From the NCBI GenBank assembly GCA_963722815.1, contig CAVROM010000002.1, positions 248,001 through 312,000 of the forward strand: a stretch of DNA of 64,000 nucleotides. Direction: 5' to 3'. The notes below the pieces were generated by a model, which was given only the letters and a program-made list of their open reading frames with translations, ran no database searches and was not told the DNA's origin. Positions 28,812-37,485 of the stretch are shown here, piece by piece; the first letter of the stretch is position 1; every line of letters starts with the position of its first letter. The position numbers and the translations under genes were made by a program. Source of the DNA: DASQFQ01 sp963722815. GTDB taxonomy: Bacteria > Actinomycetota > Thermoleophilia > Solirubrobacterales > Solirubrobacteraceae.

Positions 28812-29363
28812 GGCACCAAGAGGGTCGCAGGAGCCGGGTGCATGGCGAGCGCTCGCCCCAGGGCGCCCGGCGCGACGGCGCGCAGGCCGGCGCCGCGCGC
28901 CTCCGCCCGGCGCCAGGGGGCGCGGCTGACGTACAGGATCGCGTCCGGATCGGCGTCGATCTCGGCGGGATGCGCCGCGACGTCCTCGAACGCGTCGTCG
29001 AACAGGTCGAGCGCCCGCGGGCTGTCGCCGCGCGACACGGCGACCACGCGCCGGCCCGATCCGAGCGCGAGCGCCACGGCCTCGCGCGCCCCCGGCAGCG
29101 GCCGCGCCGTCGGCGACCACGGTCGCGAGCAGCTCGTCGCCGTCGCGCCCGACGCGGTAGCGCCGCTCGCGGGCGAGCCGCTCGAACCCGCGCGCCAGCC
29201 CGTCGCCGCCGGCCAGCGCCTCGACGCGGCGACGCAAGCCCGCGCCGCGGTCGAGCGGGCTCTCGCCGTTGCGGCGCGCCACTTCGTACGCCACGGCCTC
29301 GATGGCCCCGGCCCAGTCGACCAGCGTGCCACGGCAGGCGAACGCGACGACCTCGATCATCAT
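28808..29363 (-). pseudogene. HAD-superfamily-like protein 1, catalytic Asp missing, one frameshift
   Basis: The protein begins MMIEVVAFACRGTLVDW. Haloacid-dehalogenase-like hydrolases carry the nucleophile Asp at this motif (for example FDxxGTL); here it is Ala. A cap-like helical segment follows (ESPLDRGAGLRRRVEALAG), then VVAVSRGDSPRALDLFDDAFEDV and, where motif IV normally has the GDS and distal Asp, DPDAILYVSRAPW. An extra base near 29100 breaks the frame. With motifs I and IV both lost it is unlikely to be a hydrolase and may be a regulatory or binding protein. It is co-transcribed with the GntR gene and paralogous to the protein at 29441. Confidence 0.7.
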
Positions 29364-29380
29364 CGGCGCGGCAGCGTACA

Positions 29381-29415
29381 TTGTCTGACAGTCTGACTCA
29401 AGGGTTGTCAGACAA
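29381..29415. promoter_or_regulatory. GntR-type operator, site 1
   Basis: TTGTCTGACA (29381-29390) and TGTCAGACAA (29406-29415) are perfect inverted repeats. The first 22 bp share TTGT, GACAGTC, GAC and CAAG in the same spacing with the site at 30178. It lies just upstream of HAD-like gene 1 and the GntR regulator, consistent with autoregulation. Confidence 0.65.
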
Positions 29416-29440
29416 TCTGCGATCGAGCTTTGGCGACGCA

Positions 29441-30111
29441 TCAACCCGCGACCGGAAGCGTCGGTGAGCCCACGCCCAGGAACGCCCCCAGCCCGCGCAG
29501 GCAATGCCACTCCTCGTCGGGCAGGAGGTGCGGCGGGCGGCGCCGGTCGCCGGCGCGGTTGACCCACGACCCGGCGCATCCCGAGCATCCCCGCCTGGGC
29601 GATCCCGGCGCGCGAGGCGCTGACGTACAGGAGGCGGCGCGGGTCGGCGCCCAGCCACCGCGCGGCTGAGGTCGGCACGTCGCCGTCGAGCTCGCGGGCG
29701 GTGAGGATCGCGTCGAACGCGCCGTCGAGCGGGCGCAGCGCGCCCTCGACGAGCACCGGGTCTGCCCGGGGAGGCGACGACGAGCGGGCGGCCGGCGGCG
29801 ATCGCGATCTCCAGCGCCGCGGGCACCTCGGCGTAGGGGCGCGCGAGCGCGACGACCCGGCCGCGGCACTCGGAGCCGGTCATGCCCCGCCGCCAGCCGC
29901 GCTCGGCGGCCAGGCGGTCGAACCCTTCCGCGAGCGACGGGGTGGAGCCCGCGCTCAGCTCCTCGACCCGCCGCCGGAGCGCCGCGCCGCGGTCGAGCGG
30001 GCTCTCGGCGTTCACACGCGCCTGCTCGTACGCGACCGCCTCCAGCGCGGGAGACCAGCTCGCGAGCGTGCCGCGGCAGGCGAGCACGACAGCCTCGACG
30101 TCGTTGTCCAT
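29441..30111 (-). pseudogene. HAD-superfamily-like protein 2, catalytic Asp missing, frameshifted
   Basis: This paralogue of the 28808 protein starts MDNDVEAVVLACRGTLASWSP, again with Ala in place of the nucleophile Asp, and shares ESPLDRGAALRRRVEEL. Joined frames continue PVLVEGALRPLDGAFDAILTARELDGD, then DPRRLLYVSASRAGIAQAGMLGMRRVWVNR, where active homologues have VGDS and a later Asp. It ends LRGLGAFLGVGSPTLPVAG. Extra bases near 29770 and 29570 break the frame. Apart from the missing catalytic residues the fold is well kept, including the AGxxGMRxVWVNR end of dehalogenase-type HADs. Confidence 0.7.
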
Positions 30112-30173
30112 AGCTCTCTCTCTGAACCCTCTGCAGCCCCGTTGACCCTGCGGTCCGCCCTCGGCACCAACCG

Positions 30174-30202
30174 TAACTTGTAAGACAGTCAGACACAAGT
30201 TA
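30174..30202. promoter_or_regulatory. GntR-type operator, site 2
   Basis: TAACTTGT (30174-30181) and ACAAGTTA (30195-30202) are perfect inverted repeats around a 13-bp centre containing GACAGTC. The segment 30178-30199 matches site 1 at 18 of 22 positions. It lies in the 102-bp gap between HAD-like gene 2 (minus) and the FAD oxidase (plus), placing both under the same control. Confidence 0.65.
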
Positions 30203-30213
30203 GGGTCCTGTTG

Positions 30214-31632
30214 ATGCCGCCGACGACCCTCGAGCGCCGTCTGGCCGCGATCGTCGGACCGGCCCACGTCCTCGGGGATCCGGAGCTCTGCGCGTCGTAC
30301 GGCCGCGACTGCACGGGGCGCTTCGGCGGGCCGCCCGCGCTCGTCGTCCGGCCGGGCAGCACGGACGAGGTGGCGCAGGTACTGGCGGCGTGTCACGAGG
30401 CGGGCATGCCGGTGGTGCCCCAGGGCGGCAACACCGGGCTCGTCGGCGCTGGAGTGCCGCGCGCGGGCGAGATCGTCCTGTCGCTCGTACGGCTCGACGC
30501 ACTCGGCCCCGTCGACCCCGTCGCGGCCCAGGTGACCGCCGGCGCGGGGGTGACGCTCGAGCGCCTCCAGCAGCACGCCGCCGCAGCCGGGCTCGCCTTC
30601 GGCGTGGATCACAGCGCGCGCAGCGGCGCGACCGTCGGCGGCATGGTCGCGACGAACGCGGGCGGCGCGCAGGTCCTGCGGCACGGGACGATGCGCGCCC
30701 AGGTGATGGGCGTCGAGGCCGTGCTCGCCGACGGCCGCGTCCTGCGGCGTCTCGCCGGCCTGCTGAAGGACAACGCCGGCTACGACCTCACCCAGTTGCT
30801 GGTCGGCAGCGAGGGCACGCTCGCTGTGGTGACCGCCGCGCGGCTGCGGCTCGTCCCCGCGCCGGCGCATGTCGTCACCGCGCTGCTCGGCGTCGGGTCG
30901 ACCGCCGGCGCGGTCGACGTCATGCGGGTGCTCCGCGACCGCGTGCCGCCGCTCAACGCGGTGGAGATCTTCTATGCCGACGGGCTGGAGCTCGTCTGCG
31001 CGCACCGCCGGCTCGCCGCGCCGTTCGCCGACCGCCATCCCGTCTACGTCGTCGCCGAGTGCGCGGCGGCGGCCGATCCCGTCCAGGAGCTGGCCGATGC
31101 GCTCGAGGACGCGCCGGTGCTCGACGTCGCCGTCGCCGACGACACCGTGCGGCGCCGGGCGCTGTGGATGTATCGCGAGGCGCACAACGAGGCGATCGCG
31201 GCGGCCGGGATCCCGCACAAGCTCGACGTGACCGTGCAGCTCGCTGACATCACCGCCTTCGAGTCCCGCGTGCGCGCGGCCGTGGCAGACGCCGCGCCCG
31301 CGGCGCGCACGATCGTCTACGGCCATCTCGGCGACGGGAACCTGCACGTCAACGTGCTGGGGCCCGAGCCGCACGACGAGCGCGTCGACGAGGCGGTGCT
31401 CGAGCTCGTCGGCGAGTTCGGCGGCTCGATCAGCGCCGAGCACGGGGTCGGCGTCGCCAAGCGGCGGTGGCTGCACCTCACGCGCTCGCCCGACGAGATC
31501 GACGTGATGGCGGCCGTCAAGCACGCGTTCGATCCGCACGGCATCCTCAACCCGGGTGTGCTGTTGCCCGAGCGCGGCGACGAGCGAGCATTGGTGTCGA
31601 TCGGAGGAGGAATGACATGGCAAGGCCCGTGA
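30214..31632 (+). CDS. FAD-linked oxidase, GlcD/D-2-hydroxyacid dehydrogenase type
   Basis: The 472-residue flavoprotein has the PCMH-type FAD domain (ALVVRPGSTDEVAQVLAACHEAGMPVVPQGGNTGLVGAG, then SARSGATVGGMVATNAGG and YDLTQLLVGSEGTLAVVTAARL). Its C-terminal domain has the YGHLGDGNLHVNV metal/substrate motif and SAEHGVGVAKRRWL, as in GlcD and D-lactate/D-2-hydroxyglutarate dehydrogenases. It would oxidise a 2-hydroxyacid. The frame is intact. An operator-like palindrome precedes it, and its last 16 bp overlap the next gene, so it leads an operon with the isomerase and Gfo/Idh genes. Confidence 0.88.
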   Translation: MPPTTLERRLAAIVGPAHVLGDPELCASYGRDCTGRFGGPPALVVRPGSTDEVAQVLAACHEAGMPVVPQGGNTGLVGAGVPRAGEIVLSLVRLDALGPVDPVAAQVTAGAGVTLERLQQHAAAAGLAFGVDHSARSGATVGGMVATNAGGAQVLRHGTMRAQVMGVEAVLADGRVLRRLAGLLKDNAGYDLTQLLVGSEGTLAVVTAARLRLVPAPAHVVTALLGVGSTAGAVDVMRVLRDRVPPLNAVEIFYADGLELVCAHRRLAAPFADRHPVYVVAECAAAADPVQELADALEDAPVLDVAVADDTVRRRALWMYREAHNEAIAAAGIPHKLDVTVQLADITAFESRVRAAVADAAPAARTIVYGHLGDGNLHVNVLGPEPHDERVDEAVLELVGEFGGSISAEHGVGVAKRRWLHLTRSPDEIDVMAAVKHAFDPHGILNPGVLLPERGDERALVSIGGGMTWQGP

Positions 31633-32621
31633 CGCTCTTCACCGGCCAGTGGGCGGATCTGCCGCTCGCCGAGCTGGCGGCCAAGTGCGGCGAGTGGGGC
31701 TTCGACGGCCTCGAGCTCGCGTGCTGGGGCGATCACTTCGACGTCGCGCAGGCGGTCTCGCGACCCCGGCTATGCGAAGGGGCAGCGCGAGCTGCTCGCC
31801 CGCCACGGCCTCGGTGTATGGGCGATCGGCAACCACCTCGTCGGCCAGGCCGTGTGCGACCCGATCGACGACCGCGCTACGAGGGCATGCTCCCGCCTGA
31901 GGTCTGGGGCGACGGCGAGCCCGACGGCGTGCGGCAGCGGGCGGCCGAGTGGATGATGGACACCGCGCGCGCCGCTGCCCAGCTCGGCGTCGAGGTCGTC
32001 ACGGGCTTCACCGGCTCGCCGATCTGGCACCTCCTCTACTCGTTCCCGCCCAACGACTTCGGCGAGATCGAGCGCGGCTACGAGGAGTTCGCCGAGCGCT
32101 GGGGGCCGATCGTCGACGTCTTCGAGGCCGAGGGCGTGCGCTTCGCGCTCGAGGTGCACCCGACCGAGATCGCCTACGACTACGTGACGACGCGCAAGGC
32201 GCTCGCGGCGATCGGCGACCGGCCGGGCTTCGGGATCAACTTCGACCCCAGCCATTTCGAGCATCAGTTCCTGGCGTCGGCCCCGTTCATCGACGAGTTC
32301 GCGGACCGGATCTTCCACTTCCACGTCAAGGACTCGAAGCGCACGCTCGACGGGCGGTCGTCGATCCTCGGCGGCCACCTCGACTTCGGCCAGCCGGGCC
32401 GCGGCTGGGACTTCGTCTCGCCCGGGCACGGCGACGTCGACTTCGAGCCGATCTTCCGCGCGCTCAACCGCATCGGCTACCAGGGGCCGCTGTCGATCGA
32501 GTGGGAGGACTCGGGCATGGACCGCGACTGGGGCGCGCCGGACGCGCTCGCCTTCGTGCGGCGGACCGACTTCCAGCCCTCGCAGGTGGCGTTCGACGCG
32601 GCGTTCTCGAGGGAGGCGTAG
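31617..32621 (+). pseudogene. sugar phosphate isomerase/epimerase (xylose-isomerase-like TIM barrel), locally frameshifted
   Basis: ATG 31617 has GGAGGAGG six bases upstream. The sequence is a TIM barrel of the AP-endonuclease-2 superfamily: WGFDGLELACWGDHFDV, VVTGFTGSPIWHLLYSFPPNDF, FALEVHPTEIAYDYVTT (metal Glu, His), GINFDPSHFEHQF (Asp, His), FHFHVKDSKRTLDG and GPLSIEWEDSG (Glu). Between about 31762 and 31875 the reading is out of frame by an extra base and returns after two more, so only about 38 residues are affected. Such proteins isomerise or epimerise sugars or keto-sugars and usually sit beside Gfo/Idh oxidoreductases, as here. Confidence 0.82.
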
Positions 32622-33781
32622 ATGTCCGACGTCGGCTTCACCGACCGGCCGGAGACGCGGCGCGACCACCGAGATCCCACGCATCGGCGTGGGCATGCTC
32701 GGCTACGCCTTCATGGGCAAGGCGCACTCGAACGCCTACCGGACGCTCGCGTACATGACGTGGCCGCCCCCGCTCGTCCCCGAGCTCGTGGCCGATCGCC
32801 GGCCGCAACGAGGAGGCGGTGGCCGAGGCCGCGACCCGCTACGGCTTCGCCGACCACGTCACGGACTGGCGCGCGATCGTCGCCGACGACCGCATCGGAC
32901 TGTTCGACAACGTCGGGCCGAACGACCTCCACGCGGAGCCGACGATCGCCGCGGCCGAGGCGGGCAAGCACGTGATCTGCGAGAAGCCGCTCGGCCGTGA
33001 CGCGGACGAGAGCTACGAGACGTGGCAGCGCGTCGAGGCGGCCGGGGTCAAGCACATGTGCGCGTTCAACTACCGGTTCGTGCCCGCCGTGCGGCTCGCC
33101 CGCGAGATGATCGAGGCCGGCGAGCTCGGCGAGATCCTGCACTTCCGCGGCTCCTACCTGCAGGAGTGGGGCGCGACGGACGCCGCGGTCTGGCGGTTCG
33201 ATCGCGCCGTCGCGGGCTCCGGCGCGCTCGGCGACCTCGGCGCGCACGTGGTCGACCTGGCCCGCTACCTCGTCGGCGAGATCGCGTCGGTCGCGGCCCG
33301 CACGCATACGTTCCACCCCGGGCGCGAGGTCGACGACGCGGTCGAGTCGGTGGTGTCCTTCGAGGGCGGCGCGATCGGCACGATCGAGGCGTCGCGGTTC
33401 GCGACCGGGCGCAAGAACGCCTTCACCTGGGAGATCAACGGCTCCAAGGGCTCGCTCCGCTTCGATCTCGAGCGCCTCAACGAGCTCGAGGTCCACCTCA
33501 CCGGCTCGACGCCGGGGTCGCGGGCGCAGGGCTTCCGCACCGTCCTCGTCTCGGAGCCCGACCACCCGTTCTGGGAGCACTGGTGGCCGCAGGGCCACAT
33601 GATCGGATGGGAGCACACCTTCGTGCACGAGTTGCACCACCTGCTCGCGGCGATCCGCGGCGACACGCCGGTCGGCCCGCACGGCGCGACGCTCGAGGAC
33701 GGCTACCGCGCCGCCGAGGTCTGCGACGCGATGCTGCGCTCATCGAACAACGCAGCCCACGAGACGGTGAGGTATCGCTGA
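32622..33781 (+). pseudogene. Gfo/Idh/MocA-family oxidoreductase, two frameshifts
   Basis: The N-terminal Rossmann fold (RIGVGMLGYAFMGKAHSNAYRTLAYM, EAATRYGFADHVTDW, AAEAGKHVICEKPLGRDADE with the EKP motif) binds NAD(P). The C-terminal domain holds YRFVPAVRLAREMIEAGELGEILHFRGSYLQEW and the GDLGAHVVDLARYL motif with the catalytic-region His. One extra base each near 32668 and 32797 disrupts the N-terminus. The enzyme oxidises or reduces a sugar or cyclitol hydroxyl, probably on the same substrate as the isomerase upstream. It directly abuts that gene. Confidence 0.82.
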
Positions 33782-33782
33782 C

Positions 33783-34950
33783 ATGACGACCCAGGACGCA
33801 CTCACACCGCGGCCCGAGCACCGCTTCACCTTCGGGCTCTGGACCGTCGGCAACCCCGGCGCCGATCCCTTCGGGCCCCCGACGCGCGCGCCGCTGGACC
33901 CGGTCGACTCGGTGCGGCGCCTGGCCGAGCTCGGAGCCTGGGGCGTGAGCCTGCACGACAACGATCTGGTCCCCTACGGGAGCTCGGCCGCCGAGCGGGA
34001 CCGCATCGTCGCGCGCTTCGCCGCCGCGCTCGAGGAGACGGGGCTCGGCGTCGGGAATGGCGACGACGAACCTCTTCAGCCACCCGGCGTTCAAGGACGG
34101 CGCCTTCACCTCCAACGACCGCGGCGTGCGGCGCGCGGCGATCGGCAAGGCCATGGCGTCGATCGACCTCGGCGCCGAGCTCGGCGCGGAGGTGTACGTG
34201 TTCTGGGGCGGCCGCGAGGGCACCGAGGTCGGTGCCGCGAAGGATCCGCGCGACGCACTCGAGCGCTACCGCGAGGCGATCGACGTGCTCTGCGAGTACG
34301 CGATCGGGCAGGGCTACGACATGCGGTTCGCGATGGAGCCCAAGCCGAACGAGCCACGCGGCGACCTGTTCCTCCCCACCGTCGGGCACGCGCTGCACTT
34401 CATCACCACGCTCCAGCACCCGGACATGGTCGGGGTGAACCCGGAGGTGGCGCACGAGACGATGGCGGGGCTGTCGTTCCACCACGGTGTAGGCCAGGCG
34501 CTGTGGGCCGGCAAGCTGTTCCACATCGACCTGAACGGTCAGCGGATCGGACGCTACGACCAGGATTTCCGCTTCGGCGCCGAGGACCTCAAGGAGGCGT
34601 TCCTGCTCGTCCGGCTGCTCGAGCGCGCCGGCTACAGCGGCCCTCGCCACTTCGACGCGCACGCCTACCGCAACGAGGATCCCGACGGCGTATGGGAGTT
34701 CGCGGCCGGCTGCATGCGCACCTACCTGGCGCTGGCCGAGGCGGCGCGGCGGTTCGACGCGCTGCCCGAGGCGACCGCGGCGCTGGCAGCGGCCGGCACG
34801 CCCGACCTCGCCGAGCCGACCGTCGGCGCGGACGATCCGCCCGAGACGCTGAAGGCGGAGGCCGAGCGACTCGAGGAGCTCGCGGTGCGCGGGTACGCGA
34901 ACGAGCGGCTGGATCAGATCGTCGTGGACGTGCTGCTCGGCGTCCGCTGA
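33783..34950 (+). pseudogene. xylA: xylose isomerase (actinobacterial class), one frameshift
   Basis: The sequence aligns along its length with Streptomyces-type XylA: RFTFGLWTVGNPGADPFG, GVSLHDNDLVPYGS (catalytic His and Asp), MATTNLFSHPAFKDGAFTSNDR, VYVFWGGREG, FAMEPKPNEPRGD (metal Glu), GVNPEVAHETMAGL, WAGKLFHIDLNGQ, YSGPRHFDAH and the C-terminal YANERLDQIVVDVLLGVR. It converts D-xylose to D-xylulose in the cytosol. One extra base near 34058 (GTCGGGAATGGCG) separates the first 90 residues from the rest. It identifies xylose as the most likely substrate of the cluster. No xylulokinase gene lies within the window. Confidence 0.9.
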
Positions 34951-35969
34951 TGGGGAGCGCCGCCGTCGAGACCGGCTATCGTCGCGGCGCCGTGCGCACC
35001 GTCCTGCTGTCATCGCTGCTCGCCCTCGCCGCGCTCGGCCTCGTGCCGGCCGGCGCCGGTGCCGCGGAGAACCCCTGGCTGAACAAGCGCGTGCTCAACA
35101 TCGCCCACCAGGGCGGCGAGGACGAGTTCCCGTCGAACACGCTGTACGCGTTCCGGCGCTCGGTCCGTGCCGGCGCCGACATGCTCGAGCTCGACGTCGG
35201 GGTCACGCGCGACGACAAGGTCATCGTGATGCACGACACCACCGTGAACCGCGTGACGAACGGCCGCGGGACGGTCGCGTCGCACACCCTGAAGCAGCTG
35301 CGCAAGCTCGACGCGGCGTACTGGTTCGCGCCCGGCCGCAGCGATCCCTACCGCCACGGGCTCAAGGCGCGCGCCTATCGCCTGCGCGGCGTGGCGACCG
35401 GCAAGCGCAAGGCCCCGAAGGGCTTCAAGCGCTCGGACTTCCGCGTGGCGACGCTCACCGACGTGATGCGCGCGTTCCCGCACACGCCGATCAACATCGA
35501 GGTCAAGGGGCGCACGAAGCAGGAGGAGACCGCCGAGTACGTGCGCAACGCGGAGGCGCTCGCGAAGGTGCTGAAGGGCACGCGCCGGCGGGACCTGATC
35601 GTGACCTCGTTCCGCCAGCAGGCGATCGATCGCTTTCATGCGCTCGTCCCCGCGATCGCGCTCGCGCCCGGGATCGACGGCGCGACGGCGTGGTTCAGCG
35701 GCGGCTCGCCGGGCGCAGGCGTCGTGGCGTTCCAGCTGCCGATCACCTACCAGCTCGGGACGCAGACGCTCGCGATCACGACGGCCGAGAACGTCGCGCG
35801 TGCCCATCGTGAGGGCTACGCCTGGCACACGTGGCTGTCCGACGACGGAGAGTCGGTCGCGACCTGGCGGACGCTGATCGACGAGTGCGTCGACGGCGTG
35901 ATGACGGCGCGGCCCGTCGCGTTCGAGCGGCTGCTGCGCAAGCACAGCGCGCCGCCCGCCTGCGGCTGA
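34950..35969 (+). CDS. secreted glycerophosphodiester phosphodiesterase
   Basis: After a signal peptide (VRTVLLSSLLALAALGLVPAGAGAAE) the protein has the GDPD TIM-barrel signatures: NIAHQGGEDEFPSNTLYAFRRS, DMLELDVGVTRDDKVIVMHDTTVNR, and INIEVKGRTKQEE. The paired catalytic His and the metal-binding Glu/Asp are all present. It should hydrolyse glycerophosphodiesters outside the membrane. The ATG at 34950 overlaps the xylose isomerase stop, but a GTG at 34992 directly before the signal peptide is an equally likely start. Intact. Its link to the sugar cluster is probably only positional. Confidence 0.88.
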   Translation: MGSAAVETGYRRGAVRTVLLSSLLALAALGLVPAGAGAAENPWLNKRVLNIAHQGGEDEFPSNTLYAFRRSVRAGADMLELDVGVTRDDKVIVMHDTTVNRVTNGRGTVASHTLKQLRKLDAAYWFAPGRSDPYRHGLKARAYRLRGVATGKRKAPKGFKRSDFRVATLTDVMRAFPHTPINIEVKGRTKQEETAEYVRNAEALAKVLKGTRRRDLIVTSFRQQAIDRFHALVPAIALAPGIDGATAWFSGGSPGAGVVAFQLPITYQLGTQTLAITTAENVARAHREGYAWHTWLSDDGESVATWRTLIDECVDGVMTARPVAFERLLRKHSAPPACG

Positions 35970-36043
35970 GGACCACCCCCACCAGACTCGTAGAGTTTGG
36001 CCGGCGACCAAGCTCCCCGCCCTCCTGCTCCTGAAAGCCTGTT

Positions 36044-36850
36044 CTACGGTGTAGGGACGACGGCGTAGCTCCCTGCCTCGAGGTCCGCGAGCAGGCCCTG
36101 GTGCGTCGGCGCCCACCCCAGCAGCTCGCGCGTCAGGTCGCTCGAGGCGACCATGTCGATGCCGAAGAACGCGCCGATCCACCCGAAGTGCTCGGCCGCC
36201 TGCGCAGCTGGGATCGACTCCGCCGGCACGCCGACGGACCGGCCGATCGCCGCGGCGATCTCGCGCGTCGGGATGCCGGGCTCGTCGACGGCGTGCAGCA
36301 CCGACCCCGCGGGTGCCGACTCGACCGTCAGCCGGACGAGCGCCGCCGCGTCGAGCCGGTGCACGGCCGGCCAGTGGTTGGCGCCGTCGATGTAGCCCGC
36401 GACGCCGGTGCGGACCGCGGTCTCGGTGAGCACGGCCACGAAGCCGTAGTCGCCGGGGCCGTGCACGGTCGGCGCGAACCGCACGACCGCGGACCGGACG
36501 CCCCGGTCGGCCAGCGCCAGCGTCGCCTGGGCGTTGGCGAGGCGGGGATGCCGGGCCGGGTCGGGCCGGTCCTGCTCGGTCGCGACGCCGATCACGCCCG
36601 AGGCGATGACGAGCGCGCCGCCGCTCTCGGCCAGCACGTCGCCGAACGTCTCGATCGCGCGTCGGTCGAGCTCGGCGGCCTCGGCCATCTGCGAGAAGTC
36701 GTGGCGATAGCCGAGGTGGACGACCGCGTCGGCGCCGGTGGCGCCGGAGCGGAGCGAATCGAGATCCTCGAGGGCGCCGCGATGGACGTCGGCGCCGAGC
36801 GCCGCGATCGTGGCGCGATGGCAGCCAGACGCGCGTGGCCGGCTCGGGGA
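36044..36850 (-). pseudogene. NAD-dependent epimerase/SDR-like protein lacking its N-terminus
   Basis: The body is an extended SDR of the NAD-dependent epimerase type: IAALGADVHRGALEDLDSLRSG, DAVVHLGYRHDF, LVIASGVIGVATEQDRPD, VRFAPTVHGPGDYGFV, NHWPAVHRLDAAALVRLTVE and a C-terminal LLGWAPTHQGLLADLE. The first 40 or so residues, including the Gly-rich NAD loop, are not encoded; the frame runs into the divergent TetR start (36813). A GTG/ATG start such as 36688 would miss still more. It cannot bind NAD normally and is best taken as a 5'-truncated gene. Confidence 0.7.
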
Positions 36851-37376
36851 GGCGGCGATGGACCTCTATGCCGAGCGCGGCTACGAGCAGACGACCGTCG
36901 CCGAGATCGCCCAGCGCGCCGGCCTGACCGCGCGGATCTTCTTCCGCTACTTCGCCGACAAGCGCGAGGTCCTGTTCGCCGGGTCCGAAGCGCTCGGCGA
37001 GCAGCTGGACGCCGCGCTCGCCGCCGCCCCCGCCTCGGCCACGCCGCTCGCCGCCGTGGCCGACGCGCTCGGCGCGGTCGCCGAGGTGATCGGCGACGAC
37101 CGCGACTACTCCCGCCTCCGCCAGGCGGTCATCGCCGCGAACGCCGAGCTGCAGGCGCGCGAGCTGATCAAGCTCGCGGGCTGGTCGGCCGCGCTCGCGG
37201 ACGGGCTGGTGCGCCGCGGCGTCGACGAGCAAACGGCGAGCCTCGCCGCTCAGACCGGTACCGCCGCCTTTCGCGTGGCGTTCGAGCGGTGGCTGGCCGA
37301 CGCCGGAGACCGGTCCCTCGCGGACACGCTGCGCGACTCGTTCGGCCGGCTTAGCACCGTCATCGCCGGCGGCTGA
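36813..37376 (+). CDS. TetR-family transcriptional regulator
   Basis: The start is taken at GTG 36813 because TetR proteins of this group begin RWxPDARGRLxEAA (here VARWQPDARGRLGEAAMDLY). The helix-turn-helix follows (YEQTTVAEIAQRAGLTARIFFRYFADKREVLFAG) and then an all-helical ligand domain to about residue 187. It overlaps the truncated epimerase gene by about 38 bp head to head, so the DNA now encoding its N-terminus has replaced that gene's start. It likely represses a neighbouring gene, perhaps the flavoenzyme 110 bp downstream. Confidence 0.85.
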   Translation, partial: ARWQPDARGRLGEAAMDLYAERGYEQTTVAEIAQRAGLTARIFFRYFADKREVLFAGSEALGEQLDAALAAAPASATPLAAVADALGAVAEVIGDDRDYSRLRQAVIAANAELQARELIKLAGWSAALADGLVRRGVDEQTASLAAQTGTAAFRVAFERWLADAGDRSLADTLRDSFGRLSTVIAGG

Positions 37377-37485
37377 CACCCATCGGGCACAGCGGCCCGG
37401 CCGACTTTGTACCGGGGGAGGCTTGACACGGTGTCCGCCGGGCTGGTGTGGTCGGTCATGCCAAGGCGGAGAACGGAGGATGGGG

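Noticed and set aside
17820..34058. Programmed frameshifting in the sugar cluster
   Set aside because: The shifts have no shared slippery motif, occur many times in one gene, and include Walker A; sequence error is simpler.
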